Below are positions 16,237 through 25,550 of a stretch of 64,000 nt of DNA, in pieces. Below the pieces are notes generated by a model. That model searched no databases and was not told the DNA's origin. It worked only from the letters and a program-made list of their open reading frames with translations. The translations under genes were made by a program, and so were the position numbers. Numbering within the stretch: the stretch's first letter is position 1; the number at the start of each line of letters is the position of its first letter. The stretch is from an uncultured Phascolarctobacterium sp. (GTDB lineage: Bacteria; Bacillota; Negativicutes; Acidaminococcales; Acidaminococcaceae): NCBI RefSeq assembly GCF_937920985.1, contig NZ_CALDXR010000043.1:1-64000 (forward strand), given 5' to 3'.

Positions 16237-17716
16237 TTTGGCTGATTTAGCTGTAACAACTTTTTTAGCGGAACAGATTAAAAATGTACGTATTGCTGTT
16301 ATTGGCGATGTGATGCTGGACAGATACTTCCAGGGCGAGGTAAAACGCATTTCGCCGGAAGCACCTGTACCGGTAACACGTATTACAAAGATAAATTCCG
16401 TGCTGGGCGGTGCGGCAAACGTTGCTGCCAACCTGGCACATCTGGAATGTCAGGTTTTTATGGGCGGTGTGACAGGTGATGATGAAAACCGTCTGCTGCT
16501 GGAAAAGCTGATGGATGATGCAGGCATCAATCATCAGGGACTGGTGAAAAGCAAACGCCGCAAGACCATTACCAAGCTGCGTGTTTTGGGCGGCAATCAG
16601 CAGATGCTGCGACTTGATTTTGAAGAAACCGGCGATTTATTCCCGGAAGAAATCATTGAGCTGCGTCATTGGCTGGCAGGACTGCTTGATGAAGGCTTGG
16701 ATGGCATTATTGTTTCCGATTATGCCAAGGGTGTCTGCTCGGATGATTTTTGCCAATGGGTAATTGCTCAGGGCAAGGCCTATGATATACCGGTTTTGAT
16801 TGATCCTAAGGGAGCAGACTGGTCTAAGTATGACGGCTGCGATTTTATTACGCCTAATCTAAAGGAAATGTGTGAGGCTGCAGGCTGTCAGCGTGAAAAC
16901 TCTGATGAAGCCGTTGTCAGCATGGCGCAGACTGCACGCGAAAAATTTCATATTAAGAATGTTGTTGTTACCCGCAGTGAGCGCGGCATGAGTCTGGTTA
17001 ATGCTGAACAGGTGCTGCACAGCCCTGCTACCGCCATTGAGGTGTTTGATGTTTCCGGTGCTGGTGATACGGTGGCGGCTACGCTTCTGGCAGGTGTTGC
17101 AGGCAAGCTTTCGTTGGCTGATGCTGTTTATATGGCAAACCGTGCTGCAGGCATTGTTGTGGCCAAGGTTGGCACTTATCCGGTGCACCGTGACGAGCTT
17201 TTGAAGGACCTACTGACGGAGGAACGCAAACAGGGCCGTGGCTATCGCACACTGAGCTGGCAGGAGATTGCATCTCTGGCAGCAACCTGGAGAGCATGCG
17301 GCGAAAAGATTGTGTTCACCAACGGCTGCTTTGATATTCTGCATGTTGGCCATGTAACGTATCTGGAGAAGGCACGCAATCTTGGCAAGCACTTGATTGT
17401 GGGCCTGAATACGGACGCCTCCGTTCGCCGACTGAAGGGTGAAACAAGACCTTTGGTGCATGAGCTGGACCGTGCGCGTGTACTTGCAGCGCTGGCCTGC
17501 GTAGATGCGGTAGTACTGTTTGATCAGGATACGCCTACCGAGCTGATTGAAAAAATTCGTCCCGATATTCTTGTCAAGGGCGGCGATTACAAGCCTGAGG
17601 AGGTTGCCGGACGTGAATATGCCGGCGAGGTGCGCATTATAGAATTTGAGGATGGTTATTCCACAACCGGTGTGGTGGAAAAAATTGCCAAAATGGTTAA
17701 GGAGGGCAAATTATGA
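16226..17716 (+). CDS. hldE: Bifunctional heptose-7-phosphate kinase / heptose-1-phosphate adenylyltransferase
   Basis: About 496 residues. N-terminal PfkB-type kinase: VIGDVMLDRYFQGEVKRISP, PGGAANVA-like LGGAANVAANLAHL, and DVSGAGDTVAATLLAGV with the catalytic Asp near residue 270. C-terminal cytidylyltransferase-like domain from about residue 355: VFTNGCFDILHVGHVTYLEK (HxGH) and GYSTTGVVEKI. It phosphorylates heptose 7-phosphate at C1 and later adenylylates heptose 1-phosphate. The start is uncertain: ATG 16226 is chosen, GTG 16214 and GTG 16229 are alternatives, all overlapping gmhA. Overlaps hldD by four bases. Confidence 0.93.
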   Translation: MVNNLADLAVTTFLAEQIKNVRIAVIGDVMLDRYFQGEVKRISPEAPVPVTRITKINSVLGGAANVAANLAHLECQVFMGGVTGDDENRLLLEKLMDDAGINHQGLVKSKRRKTITKLRVLGGNQQMLRLDFEETGDLFPEEIIELRHWLAGLLDEGLDGIIVSDYAKGVCSDDFCQWVIAQGKAYDIPVLIDPKGADWSKYDGCDFITPNLKEMCEAAGCQRENSDEAVVSMAQTAREKFHIKNVVVTRSERGMSLVNAEQVLHSPATAIEVFDVSGAGDTVAATLLAGVAGKLSLADAVYMANRAAGIVVAKVGTYPVHRDELLKDLLTEERKQGRGYRTLSWQEIASLAATWRACGEKIVFTNGCFDILHVGHVTYLEKARNLGKHLIVGLNTDASVRRLKGETRPLVHELDRARVLAALACVDAVVLFDQDTPTELIEKIRPDILVKGGDYKPEEVAGREYAGEVRIIEFEDGYSTTGVVEKIAKMVKEGKL

Positions 17717-18687
17717 TTATCGTAACTGGTGGTGCCGGCTTTATCGGCAGTAATATTGTTAAAGGCTTAAATGACCGTGGTATTGATGACATTCTTGTTG
17801 TTGATAACCTGACCAACATGGTTAAATTCAAAAATATCCAAGGCCTGAAGGTTAAGGATTATATGGATAAGTATGCTTTCATGGATGCACTGAAGGAAGG
17901 CAAATTCAATCACGAAAAAATCGACGTTATATTCCATGAGGGCGCTTGCTCCGATACTATGGAATATAACGGCAAATACATGATGGAAAACAACTTTGAG
18001 TATACTAAAAACGTGCTGCATTTCTGCCTCGACAGAAAGATTCAGATGATGTATGCTTCCTCTGCTTCCACTTATGGCAGCGGTGCTCATGGCTTCCGTG
18101 AAGAGCCTGCGTGCGAGGAAGCGCTGAACGTTTATGCTTTCTCCAAGCTGTTCTTTGACAACTATCTGCGCCGTCTGCTGCCGCAGGCACAAAGCCAGGT
18201 AGTAGGCCTGCGTTATTTTAACGTATACGGTCCGCAGGAAAACCATAAGGGCAAAATGGCTTCCATGATTTACCAAATGTACAATCAGTGGAAGGCAGAG
18301 CACAAGGTGCGCCTGTTCGGTGAATACGCTGGCTATGGCCCGGGCGAGCATACACGTGACTTTGTGTATGTAAAAGATGTTGTTAAGGTAAACTTCTACT
18401 TCTGGGATCATCCGGAAATCAGCGGTATTTTCAACTGCGGTACCGGCCATGCGCATCAGTTCAATACTCTGGCTAAGGCTGTGCTGAACCATTTTGGTAG
18501 CGGCGAGCTGGAATATGTACCGTTCCCTGAAGTACTGAAGGGCAAATACCAGAGCTTTACCGAAGCAGATGATACCAACCTTTTGGCAGCAGGCTATGAC
18601 GGAGGCTTTACTCCGATTGAAGAGGCTGCAGAGGAATATTGCCAGCTTCTCGACAAGACCGGCGGTTATTACGTTTATGAAGGCTAA
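17713..18687 (+). CDS. hldD: ADP-glyceromanno-heptose 6-epimerase
   Basis: 324 residues. Short-chain dehydrogenase fold with IIVTGGAGFIGSNIVKGL at the N-terminus, and VYAFSKLFFDNYLRR giving the catalytic Tyr-x3-Lys near residue 140-145, plus RYFNVYGPQENHKGKMASM, typical of HldD. Converts ADP-D-glycero-D-manno-heptose to the L-glycero form, the last step before heptose transfer. ATGA overlap with hldE and a 11-base overlap with gmhB show tight translational coupling. Confidence 0.95.
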   Translation: MIIVTGGAGFIGSNIVKGLNDRGIDDILVVDNLTNMVKFKNIQGLKVKDYMDKYAFMDALKEGKFNHEKIDVIFHEGACSDTMEYNGKYMMENNFEYTKNVLHFCLDRKIQMMYASSASTYGSGAHGFREEPACEEALNVYAFSKLFFDNYLRRLLPQAQSQVVGLRYFNVYGPQENHKGKMASMIYQMYNQWKAEHKVRLFGEYAGYGPGEHTRDFVYVKDVVKVNFYFWDHPEISGIFNCGTGHAHQFNTLAKAVLNHFGSGELEYVPFPEVLKGKYQSFTEADDTNLLAAGYDGGFTPIEEAAEEYCQLLDKTGGYYVYEG

Positions 18688-19183
18688 GGCGGTATTTTTT
18701 GACAGAGATGGCGTGCTCAATGTTGATGTAGCCTATCTCTACAAAATTGAGGACCTGCGCTGGATTGAAGGTGCACGCGAGGCTGTGGCGTATCTGTCGC
18801 AGCTTGGCTATAAAATTTTTATTGTAACGAACCAGAGCGGTATTGCGCGTGGTTATTATACAGTAGAGCAGATGAATGAGCTGCATGCTTATATGCAAAG
18901 TGAAATTGCTGCGGCAGGCGGTAAAATAGAAAAAATCTATTACTGCCCGCATCATCCAGAGGGCAGCGTGCCGGAATATACCGGTGTGTGCGATTGTCGC
19001 AAACCCAAACCGGGAATGTTGCTGCAGGCGCTGGCAGAATATTATATCGACAAGGAGCAGAGCTTCTTGGTCGGCGACAGCAAGCGTGATGTGGAAGCAG
19101 CGGAGGCTGCTGGTGTAAAAGGCTATCTTTACACAGGGGGCAATCTGCTGGATTTCGTAAAAAATATTGTAAGCGAGAGATGA
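18677..19183 (+). CDS. gmhB: D-glycero-D-manno-heptose 1,7-bisphosphate phosphatase
   Basis: 168 residues. HAD-family phosphatase with VFFDRDGVLNVDVAYL (catalytic Asp pair), IVTNQSGIARGYYT, the zinc-binding segment YYCPHHPEGSVPEYTGVCDC, RKPKPGM and LVGDSKRDVEAAEAAG. Removes the 7-phosphate in the heptose pathway. ATG 18677 inside the end of hldD is the family start; the frame is open further upstream but that part is hldD in another frame. Confidence 0.94.
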   Translation: MKAKAVFFDRDGVLNVDVAYLYKIEDLRWIEGAREAVAYLSQLGYKIFIVTNQSGIARGYYTVEQMNELHAYMQSEIAAAGGKIEKIYYCPHHPEGSVPEYTGVCDCRKPKPGMLLQALAEYYIDKEQSFLVGDSKRDVEAAEAAGVKGYLYTGGNLLDFVKNIVSER

Positions 19184-20229
19184 TAATGGAGTATCAGAAT
19201 ATCCTGTTAATCAAAATGAGTTCGTTGGGTGATATCCTGCATACGCTGCCATTTGCGGCAGCGTTGCGCAAGCGTTATCCCAAGGCGAAAATCACCTGGC
19301 TGGTACATCCGCAGTTTGCGGGCTTTGTACCGGACCCGCCGGTGATTGACGAGGTGCTTTATTTTGATAAGGTAAAATTTAATAAGCTGGGCTTCAGTGA
19401 TAAGCTGAAATATTTTTGCGAAATGCGCTCTTTGCTGCACAGCAAGCATTTTGACCTGGTGATAGATATGCAGGGCCTTTTCAAAAGTGCGATAATGGCT
19501 GCAATCAGCGGCTGTGATAACCGCATCGGCTACTGCGAGATGCGTGAGGGCAGCGGCTTTATCAGCAAGGCAATTGGTGGCAGTCATAGTAAGGACCATG
19601 TTATTGAGCGCTATCTTGACGTGGCACGTTATCTTGGTGCTAAGGTAGATTCGTTGGATGATGTGGAATTCCCAATGCCGGATTTGAGCAAGGAAACCGC
19701 TTCGGTGCAGCATAAGCTGCAGGAGGCAGGCTGGAAGGGCGGCGATTACGTTGTTATTGTCCCCGGTGCGCGCTGGTGGACGAAGGAATGGCCCGTAGAG
19801 CATTATATCGAGCTGGCGAAAAAGCTGACGGCTGACGGTACTGCTGTAGTGCTGGCAGGCGGACCTGATGATGCTGTCAAGGGGCAGAAGATTGCCGAAG
19901 GCACAGCGAGCTCACTGGTTATCGATTTGACGGGACAGACAAGCCTGCGTGAGCTGGCAGCGCTGATTAAGGGCTGCAGCTTCTACATCAGTGCGGATAC
20001 CGGACCGCTGCATTTTGCGGCGGCTTTGAAAAAGCCTCTTGTGGCAATGTACGGCCCGACGAAGGCTGACCGCACAGGCCCGTATGGCAGCAAAAATTCC
20101 ATGGTACTGCTTTCACCGGCTAAGTGTGCAGGCTGCTTGAAGAAAAAATGTGATAACTGGCATTGTATGCATGATATAACGCCGGAAATGGTTTATAAAA
20201 TTTATCAGGAAAAGGTGGCAAAGGGCTGA
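19180..20229 (+). CDS. waaC: Glycosyltransferase family 9, probable LPS heptosyltransferase I
   Basis: 349 residues, GT-B fold. N-terminus NILLIKMSSLGDILHTLPFA is the GT9 signature; VVIVPGARWWTKEWPVEHYI and FYISADTGPLHFAAALKKPL are the donor-binding parts. Should add the first heptose to the lipid A/Kdo acceptor on the cytoplasmic side of the inner membrane. ATG 19186 is an equally good start; 19180 gives ATGA overlap with gmhB. A Cys-rich tail (CAGCLKKKCDNWHCM) is common in this group. waaC rather than another GT9 is inferred from gene order. Confidence 0.85.
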   Translation: MIMEYQNILLIKMSSLGDILHTLPFAAALRKRYPKAKITWLVHPQFAGFVPDPPVIDEVLYFDKVKFNKLGFSDKLKYFCEMRSLLHSKHFDLVIDMQGLFKSAIMAAISGCDNRIGYCEMREGSGFISKAIGGSHSKDHVIERYLDVARYLGAKVDSLDDVEFPMPDLSKETASVQHKLQEAGWKGGDYVVIVPGARWWTKEWPVEHYIELAKKLTADGTAVVLAGGPDDAVKGQKIAEGTASSLVIDLTGQTSLRELAALIKGCSFYISADTGPLHFAAALKKPLVAMYGPTKADRTGPYGSKNSMVLLSPAKCAGCLKKKCDNWHCMHDITPEMVYKIYQEKVAKG

Positions 20230-21275
20230 TGGCACAAGCTGTAGAATTAAATGGCAAAAAAATATTGGTAACATTTTTGATGCATCTGGGAGACCTGACG
20301 CTGACTACGCCTTTCATCCATGCGCTGCGTAAGGCAGCACCGGATGCGCATATTACTTTTCTGGCAGATGAGAAGCTGAAGGATGTAGTACTGCATAATC
20401 CGTATCTGGATGAGGTTATCACGATTGACAAGAAGGGCAAGGACAACAGCCTGCTGGCGCTGATGGCCTGCGCCCGTCGTCTGAGCAAGATGGATTTTGA
20501 TGTGCTGATTAACCTGCATCCGAATGAGCGTTGCAGCTTTATTGACGCTTTCACCAAAGTGAAATTGCGTTGTGGTACAACACACACTTTGTTCAAACCG
20601 CTTTGGGATGTGTTTACACCGCTCAACCGCAAAATTCATGCGGCTGATATGTATCTTGATGTGCTGACGCAGCTTGGCGTACAAAAGCTGGAGCATAACG
20701 GTCTGGAAATTTTTCCGAGCGAGGAATATCAGCAGCATGCAGAGGAATTCTGGCGTGAGCACGGCGTGTTCGCTACCGATAAGCTGGTAGGCTTTAATAT
20801 CGGCAGTGCTGTTGTTACCAAGCGCTGGGCGCCGGAGCGCTTTGCCAAGGTAGCAGATATTCTTGCGGAAAAGGGCTATAAGCCTGTATTCTTCGGCGGT
20901 ACGATGGACGAAGAAATGGTGCAGGAGGCAGTCAGCTTTATGAAGACGACACCTGTGGTAGCAACCGGCAGCTTCCGTATTGGCGAGCTGGCGGCGGCAA
21001 TGCGTCGCTGCAGCCTGATTATCACCAACGACAGCGGCCCGATGCACGTAGCAATCAGCCAGAAGGTGCCTATCGTAGCGATGTATGGCCCGTCCAGCCC
21101 GAAGCTGTACGGTCCTTATACCAAGGATGCAACTATTGTGACAGCGTTGCCGCCCTGCCCGGGCTGTGCAGGTGGCATGAAGCATAAGTGTGATGATATG
21201 CAATGCATGACACGTCTGACGGTAGAGCAGGTTGTGCAGGCTGCTGAGCAGATGCTGCAGCAAAAGGAGAAATAA
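20229..21275 (+). CDS. waaF: Glycosyltransferase family 9, probable LPS heptosyltransferase II
   Basis: 348 residues. GT9 features: ILVTFLMHLGDLTLTTPFIH at the N-terminus, GFNIGSAVVTKRWAPERFA and LIITNDSGPMHVAISQKVPI. Ends in a Cys-rich segment (CPGCAGGMKHKCDDMQCM) like its upstream neighbour. Expected to add the second heptose of the inner core. Overlaps the previous gene by one base. The acceptor is inferred from position, so it might be another core heptosyltransferase. Confidence 0.82.
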   Translation: MAQAVELNGKKILVTFLMHLGDLTLTTPFIHALRKAAPDAHITFLADEKLKDVVLHNPYLDEVITIDKKGKDNSLLALMACARRLSKMDFDVLINLHPNERCSFIDAFTKVKLRCGTTHTLFKPLWDVFTPLNRKIHAADMYLDVLTQLGVQKLEHNGLEIFPSEEYQQHAEEFWREHGVFATDKLVGFNIGSAVVTKRWAPERFAKVADILAEKGYKPVFFGGTMDEEMVQEAVSFMKTTPVVATGSFRIGELAAAMRRCSLIITNDSGPMHVAISQKVPIVAMYGPSSPKLYGPYTKDATIVTALPPCPGCAGGMKHKCDDMQCMTRLTVEQVVQAAEQMLQQKEK

Positions 21276-21277
21276 TA

Positions 21278-21922
21278 TTGAGTAAGCAAAGCATTATTAC
21301 CGGAGAGGTTTTATTGCTGTGTGAAAGAGTGGAGATGGCGCAGTTTATGCACGCTTATCTCCGGCATTTATTTAAGCAGGGTATCAGCTTGCCTAACATG
21401 CAGATTGTAAATTATCAGAGTATCGATAAGTTAGACTTGCTGACTAAACGCCTTATACAGCTGGAAGGCAGAGAAATAGTGCAAAAAGCAGTATTCTTTG
21501 CCGACGCGGCTGATGAGCGCGAACGCCGAATGCAGAAATTTTTTGCGGTGCGTGACAATACTTTCTTTAAAGGAGTGGAGTATTGCACGCACTTTTTCTT
21601 TCCCGGCAAAAAAGCTACTAAACGTTGGCAAAAGGGTTATCTTGAGGATATGCTGCTGCAGTCGCTGCGGCGGGAAAGCTCGGAGTGCAGTGATTATTAT
21701 AATCTGTATAATATGAGCGCGGAGTATCTGCAGTCAGTAAATTGCTGCCGCGGGCGTGAGAACAGATTAGTGAATTATAGCAGGCATTTACTGTACACAT
21801 ATCTGGCAGGAACAGACAGGTATGTGGGCATGCGCTTGGGCGAGGCTGCCCTGGCAGGAGCCTTTGATTTGGAGCATCCGTGCTATGCAAGTCTTAAGGA
21901 ATGCTTGCAAGGCTTAAACTAG
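21278..21922 (+). CDS. Conserved protein, possibly DUF3226/Toprim-like
   Basis: 214 residues from TTG 21278 with AAAAGGAG ahead. The order of elements (a glutamate near the start in LLLCERVEMAQFMHAYL, IVNYQSIDKLDLLTKRL, AVFFADAADERERR, then KRWQKGYLEDMLLQSL) resembles DUF3226-type Toprim-like proteins, in which an N-terminal acidic residue and an internal D-x-D-like site form a metal centre. Assignment is tentative. It is the last gene of the LPS core operon, three bases after waaF, but nothing in it points to glycan chemistry. Confidence 0.6.
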   Translation: MSKQSIITGEVLLLCERVEMAQFMHAYLRHLFKQGISLPNMQIVNYQSIDKLDLLTKRLIQLEGREIVQKAVFFADAADERERRMQKFFAVRDNTFFKGVEYCTHFFFPGKKATKRWQKGYLEDMLLQSLRRESSECSDYYNLYNMSAEYLQSVNCCRGRENRLVNYSRHLLYTYLAGTDRYVGMRLGEAALAGAFDLEHPCYASLKECLQGLN

Positions 21923-22014
21923 AGCAGCAGAATGCGAGGTTATCAAAATCACTTAATTGATTTATTATATCGTGCTAAAGTGTTAGCTTTACAGGCCATC
22001 GTCCTTTCTGAATT

Positions 22015-22042
22015 TTGGAAAAGCAAATAAATATGTTATAAT
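22015..22042 (+). promoter_or_regulatory. Promoter of the amino-acid symporter
   Basis: TTGGAA (22015-22020), 16-base spacer, TATAAT (22037-22042). Confidence 0.65.
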
Positions 22043-22076
22043 TAACAAACAAACTAAAAAAGGGGGAGCAACATTT

Positions 22077-23480
22077 ATGTTCGGAGAAATCATTGGAGCA
22101 ATCAGCAATTTTATGTATAGTTATTTGCTGATAATCATGCTCATCGGTGTAGGCCTGTACTACACTCTGCGTACTCGTCTGGTGCAGGCGCGTATGTTTA
22201 AGGAAACTATTCGTGTTATTTTGGAGAAGCCTGTTGAATCCGGTGCGGTATCATCCTTCCAGGCTTTGATGGTATCTACTGCGTCCCGTGTAGGTACCGG
22301 TAATATTATCGGCATTTCCACAGCTATCTGCCTCGGCGGTTATGGTGCTGTGTTCTGGATGTGGGTTATTGCTGTTGTCGGCGGCGCTTCTGCTTTTATT
22401 GAAAGCACCCTGGCACAGATTTACAAGAAACGTGGTCCGCACGGCAGCTACGGTGGCCCCGCATATTACATCGAAGCTGCTTTGGGCAGCCGCGGTCTGG
22501 CAGTGCTTTTTGCTGTGGCTTTGATTGTAACCTATGGTTGTGGCTTTAATATGCTGTGCTCCTACAATCTGCAATCCACCTTTGCTGCTCTGAGCTTCTA
22601 TAATCCGGATACAACTCCCTGGATTATCGGTGCTGTAGAGGCTGTGCTCGTAGGCTATTGCCTGCTGGGCGGTGGCAAGCGCGTTATCAAAGCAACCTCT
22701 ACTCTGGTTCCTTTGATGGGCGTTATCTACATTTCTGTAGCATTTATCCTTACTATTATGCATATCAACCTGGTTCCTGGCGTTGTAGGCAGAATTTTTG
22801 CTGAAGCATTTGACTTCACTGCAATTTTCGGCGGCTTTGCCGGCAGCTGCATGATGTTCGGTATCAAGCGCGGTTTGTACAGCAACGAAGCAGGTGTTGG
22901 TTCTGCGCCGAACGCTGCTGCTGCTGCTGACGTTTCTCACCCGGTTAAGCAAGGCCTGGTACAGATGCTGTCTGTATTTATTGATACTCTGCTGATCTGC
23001 ACAGCTACCGCTTTCATGTGCCTGAGCTCCGGCATCGAGCCGACTAAAGAGCTTGCCGGTGCGCCCTATGTACAGGCAGCTTTGGCAGCAAGCATGGGCG
23101 ATTATGCTAAGCTGTTTATCACTGTATCCATGGTACTGTTTGCCTTCACTACGCTGCTGGGCAACCTGTATTATGTAGATAATGCTTTTGCTTATGTTCT
23201 GAAGCATGTTCCGGGCAAAACCTTTACCCTGTGCTACCGCATTCTGGCTTGCGTACTGATTTTCATCGGTGCCGGCTCCAGCATGGGCACCATGTGGGAT
23301 CTGGCAGATGTTACCATGGGCTTCATGGCAATTATCAACTTGCCGGTTATCTGCATTCTGGGCGGTCCTGCTCTGCGTGCTCTGGATGATTACACCGAGC
23401 AGCGCAATGCCGGTAAGAATCCTGAGTTTAAGGCCAGCAAAATCGGTCTGACTCAAAAGCTGGACTACTGGCAGGATTAA
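22077..23480 (+). CDS. Alanine/glycine:cation symporter (AGCS family)
   Basis: 467 residues, about 11 membrane spans, inner membrane. Seen: the AGCS-type stretch SSFQALMVSTASRVGTGNII near residue 60-80, YGGPAYYIEAALG, and GLYSNEAGVGSAPNAAAAAD near residue 270, all typical of sodium- or proton-coupled alanine/glycine carriers. AAGGGGGAG is the ribosome site. Has its own promoter and terminator. Exact substrate and ion are inferred from family. Confidence 0.93.
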   Translation: MFGEIIGAISNFMYSYLLIIMLIGVGLYYTLRTRLVQARMFKETIRVILEKPVESGAVSSFQALMVSTASRVGTGNIIGISTAICLGGYGAVFWMWVIAVVGGASAFIESTLAQIYKKRGPHGSYGGPAYYIEAALGSRGLAVLFAVALIVTYGCGFNMLCSYNLQSTFAALSFYNPDTTPWIIGAVEAVLVGYCLLGGGKRVIKATSTLVPLMGVIYISVAFILTIMHINLVPGVVGRIFAEAFDFTAIFGGFAGSCMMFGIKRGLYSNEAGVGSAPNAAAAADVSHPVKQGLVQMLSVFIDTLLICTATAFMCLSSGIEPTKELAGAPYVQAALAASMGDYAKLFITVSMVLFAFTTLLGNLYYVDNAFAYVLKHVPGKTFTLCYRILACVLIFIGAGSSMGTMWDLADVTMGFMAIINLPVICILGGPALRALDDYTEQRNAGKNPEFKASKIGLTQKLDYWQD

Positions 23481-23492
23481 TATTTGTTTATT

Positions 23493-23528
23493 GGAGCTGT
23501 TACGAGATTTCGTAGTAGCTCTTTTTTG
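23493..23528 (+). terminator. Rho-independent terminator
   Basis: Stem GAGCTGTTACGA / TCGTAGTAGCTC with two G-T type pairs, then T6. Confidence 0.85.
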
Positions 23529-23601
23529 CTTGTAAAGTTAATTTGGATATAGGATTAGCTTCTCCTTAGGGAGATGTGGACGTCGGTATATAACAAAACT
23601 T

Positions 23602-23635
23602 CGGTGAAAACAACATCGCGATGTCATTTTCACCG
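23602..23635. repeat. 34-base interrupted palindrome
   Basis: CGGTGAAAA at 23602-23610 pairs with TTTTCACCG at 23627-23635, and inside it ACATCG / CGATGT forms a second perfect stem. There is no T-run, so it looks like a protein-binding site or a remnant of a dispersed palindromic repeat. It marks the left edge of the AT-rich accessory block. Confidence 0.5.
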
Positions 23636-23718
23636 TAAAATAGTGATAAAAGCTTTGCTTGCTAATTATCATAGTGAATGATAAAATCATAAGTAAGAAG
23701 AATTTTTAGGAGGGCATG

Positions 23719-25305
23719 ATGGGCAGATTTGTAAATCCTGATAATAGTGCGTTTCAGGTAGCAGTTGCTTCAGAAATATATATAGATAAAACTGGTATGC
23801 TGGCTTATACTAATAAAGTGCTGGGTACGAAGCAGGCTCTTATCTGCAACAGTCGTCCGCGGCGTTTTGGTAAATCAACCACTGCAGATATGCTGACAGC
23901 ATATTATAGTAGAGGGGCTGATTCTAAGAAGTTGTTTGCTGGTTATGAGATTAGCAATGACAAAAATTTTTCTAAATACTTGAATAAATATGATGTGATT
24001 CATCTTGATATTCAGTGGTGTATGATGGACGCTGGTTCAGCAGAGAATATAGTTAGTTATATAAACAAAAATGTCATTGGTGAATTGAAAAAATTATATC
24101 CGGAGATAGAGTTTGCGGATGTTCAGCATCTTTATGGTGCGCTTTCCAAAATAAATGCTGCCTTAAAGCAGAAATTTATTATTATTATTGATGAATGGGA
24201 TGTTTTGGTGCGTGATGAAGCCACAAATACTGCTGTTCAGGAAGAATATATTAATTTTTTGCGAGGCTTGTTCAAAGGAGCAGAACCGGAAAAATATCTT
24301 GCATTAGCTTATCTTACAGGTATTTTGCCGATTAAGAAAATTAAAACACAGTCCGCATTAAATAACTTTGAAGAATTTACTATGCTTGCACCTGGCGGTT
24401 TAGCTTCCTATTTTGGCTTTACGGAAGCAGAAGTACAGGGATTGTGCGCTAAATACAATGTTGATTTTACAGAAGTAAAGCGTTGGTATGATGGTTATTT
24501 TTTAGGCAATGAGCATATCTATAATCCTAAAGCGGTTGTCAGCGTGATGCTGCGCAAGGAATTTCAAAGTTATTGGTCACAGACAGGAACTTATGCAATG
24601 ATAGTTCCATTGATTAATATGGACTTTGATGGCTTAAAGGCTGCTATAATAGAGATGCTGTCAGGAGATATTGTTAGCGTCAATGCTAAAACTTTCCAAA
24701 ATGATATGGTTAACTTTACAGATCGTGATGATGTGCTGACGGTTTTGATTCATCTTGGCTATCTTGCTTATAACCAGAAGCTCAAGGTGGCGTTTATTCC
24801 TAACGAAGAAATTCGCGAGGAGTTTTTGGCAGCAGTAAAGCGAAAAAAGTGGAATGAGTTAGTTGATTTTCAACGTGCTTCAAAAGCTCTTTTAAATGCT
24901 ACGTTGGATATGGATGCAGAAGCAGTTGCAAAATATGTTGAGAAAATTCACCAGGAATATGCGTCTGTTATTCAATATAACGATGAAAACTCTCTTAGCA
25001 GTGTTCTGGCGATAGCTTATCTGAGTGCTATGGAGTATTATTTTAATCCAATTAGAGAGCTGCCAACTGGTAGAGGGTTTGCTGACTTTGTGTTTTTACC
25101 GAAAGCAGAGTATGCTGAAGGCTATCCTGCGCTATTGGTAGAGCTTAAATGGAATCAATCTGCTGAAGCTGAGCTTGCACAGATAAAAGAGAAGAAATAT
25201 CCTGAGTCACTTGTGCAGTACACAGGAAATATTTTGTTGGTAGGCATTAATTACGATAAGAAGAACAAAAAACATCAATGTTTGATTGAAGAGATGAAAA
25301 AATGA
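23719..25305 (+). CDS. AAA-ATPase-like protein with C-terminal PD-(D/E)XK nuclease-like domain
   Basis: About 528 residues. N-terminal AAA-ATPase-like region (Pfam AAA-ATPase_like type): YIDKTGMLAYTNKVL, Walker A-like SRPRRFGKSTTADML near residue 45, Walker B-like IIIIDEWDVLVRD near residue 155. C-terminal nuclease-like region with FADFVFLP and LLVELKWNQSAEAELAQIKE, matching D...ExK. This two-domain family is common in gut anaerobes, often in many copies; its function is unknown, with mobile-element or defence links suspected. AGGAGG is 5 bases from ATG 23719, which I prefer over ATG 23716. Ends just before repeat R1. Confidence 0.85.
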   Translation: MGRFVNPDNSAFQVAVASEIYIDKTGMLAYTNKVLGTKQALICNSRPRRFGKSTTADMLTAYYSRGADSKKLFAGYEISNDKNFSKYLNKYDVIHLDIQWCMMDAGSAENIVSYINKNVIGELKKLYPEIEFADVQHLYGALSKINAALKQKFIIIIDEWDVLVRDEATNTAVQEEYINFLRGLFKGAEPEKYLALAYLTGILPIKKIKTQSALNNFEEFTMLAPGGLASYFGFTEAEVQGLCAKYNVDFTEVKRWYDGYFLGNEHIYNPKAVVSVMLRKEFQSYWSQTGTYAMIVPLINMDFDGLKAAIIEMLSGDIVSVNAKTFQNDMVNFTDRDDVLTVLIHLGYLAYNQKLKVAFIPNEEIREEFLAAVKRKKWNELVDFQRASKALLNATLDMDAEAVAKYVEKIHQEYASVIQYNDENSLSSVLAIAYLSAMEYYFNPIRELPTGRGFADFVFLPKAEYAEGYPALLVELKWNQSAEAELAQIKEKKYPESLVQYTGNILLVGINYDKKNKKHQCLIEEMKK

Positions 25306-25307
25306 TT

Positions 25308-25487
25308 TTCGCTGCGGCTTATGCCGCAGCTTTTTTCTTGCAAAAGTAAACTTTAGCTATACTGTTTTTACCATATCACTTATCGTATACTATTTTCACA
25401 AGGTTCTTTGAAAACTAAATAGCACAAAACATATTTAGTGAACTACTATTTTTGCCCTAGCCTGCTTGTTATAATGAATGCAAGAAG
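25308..25487 (+). repeat. Intergenic repeat R, copy 1 (terminator plus AT-rich regulatory module)
   Basis: 180 bases, identical to 28671-28851 except for one inserted base in the first hairpin loop. It opens with a terminator (GCTGCGGC / GCCGCAGC then T6, about 25311-25335), contains ATATCACTTATCGTATACTA, the motif GGTTCTTTGAAAACTAAATA, and closes with a TATAAT at about 25469-25474. So it both ends the upstream gene and may start transcription of the next. GGTTCTTTGAAAACT resembles the leader sequence common in Firmicutes rRNA spacers; no rRNA gene is present. Confidence 0.8.
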
Positions 25488-25550
25488 TAAGACAAATACT
25501 GAGTTGTTGGTAGAAGTTTTATATGTATGAGATAAGAGAGGGTGCAAAAC

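Noticed and set aside
22251..23456. 401-codon open frame opposite the alanine/glycine symporter
   Set aside because: Hydrophilic low-complexity translation with no motif; an antisense shadow of the symporter gene.
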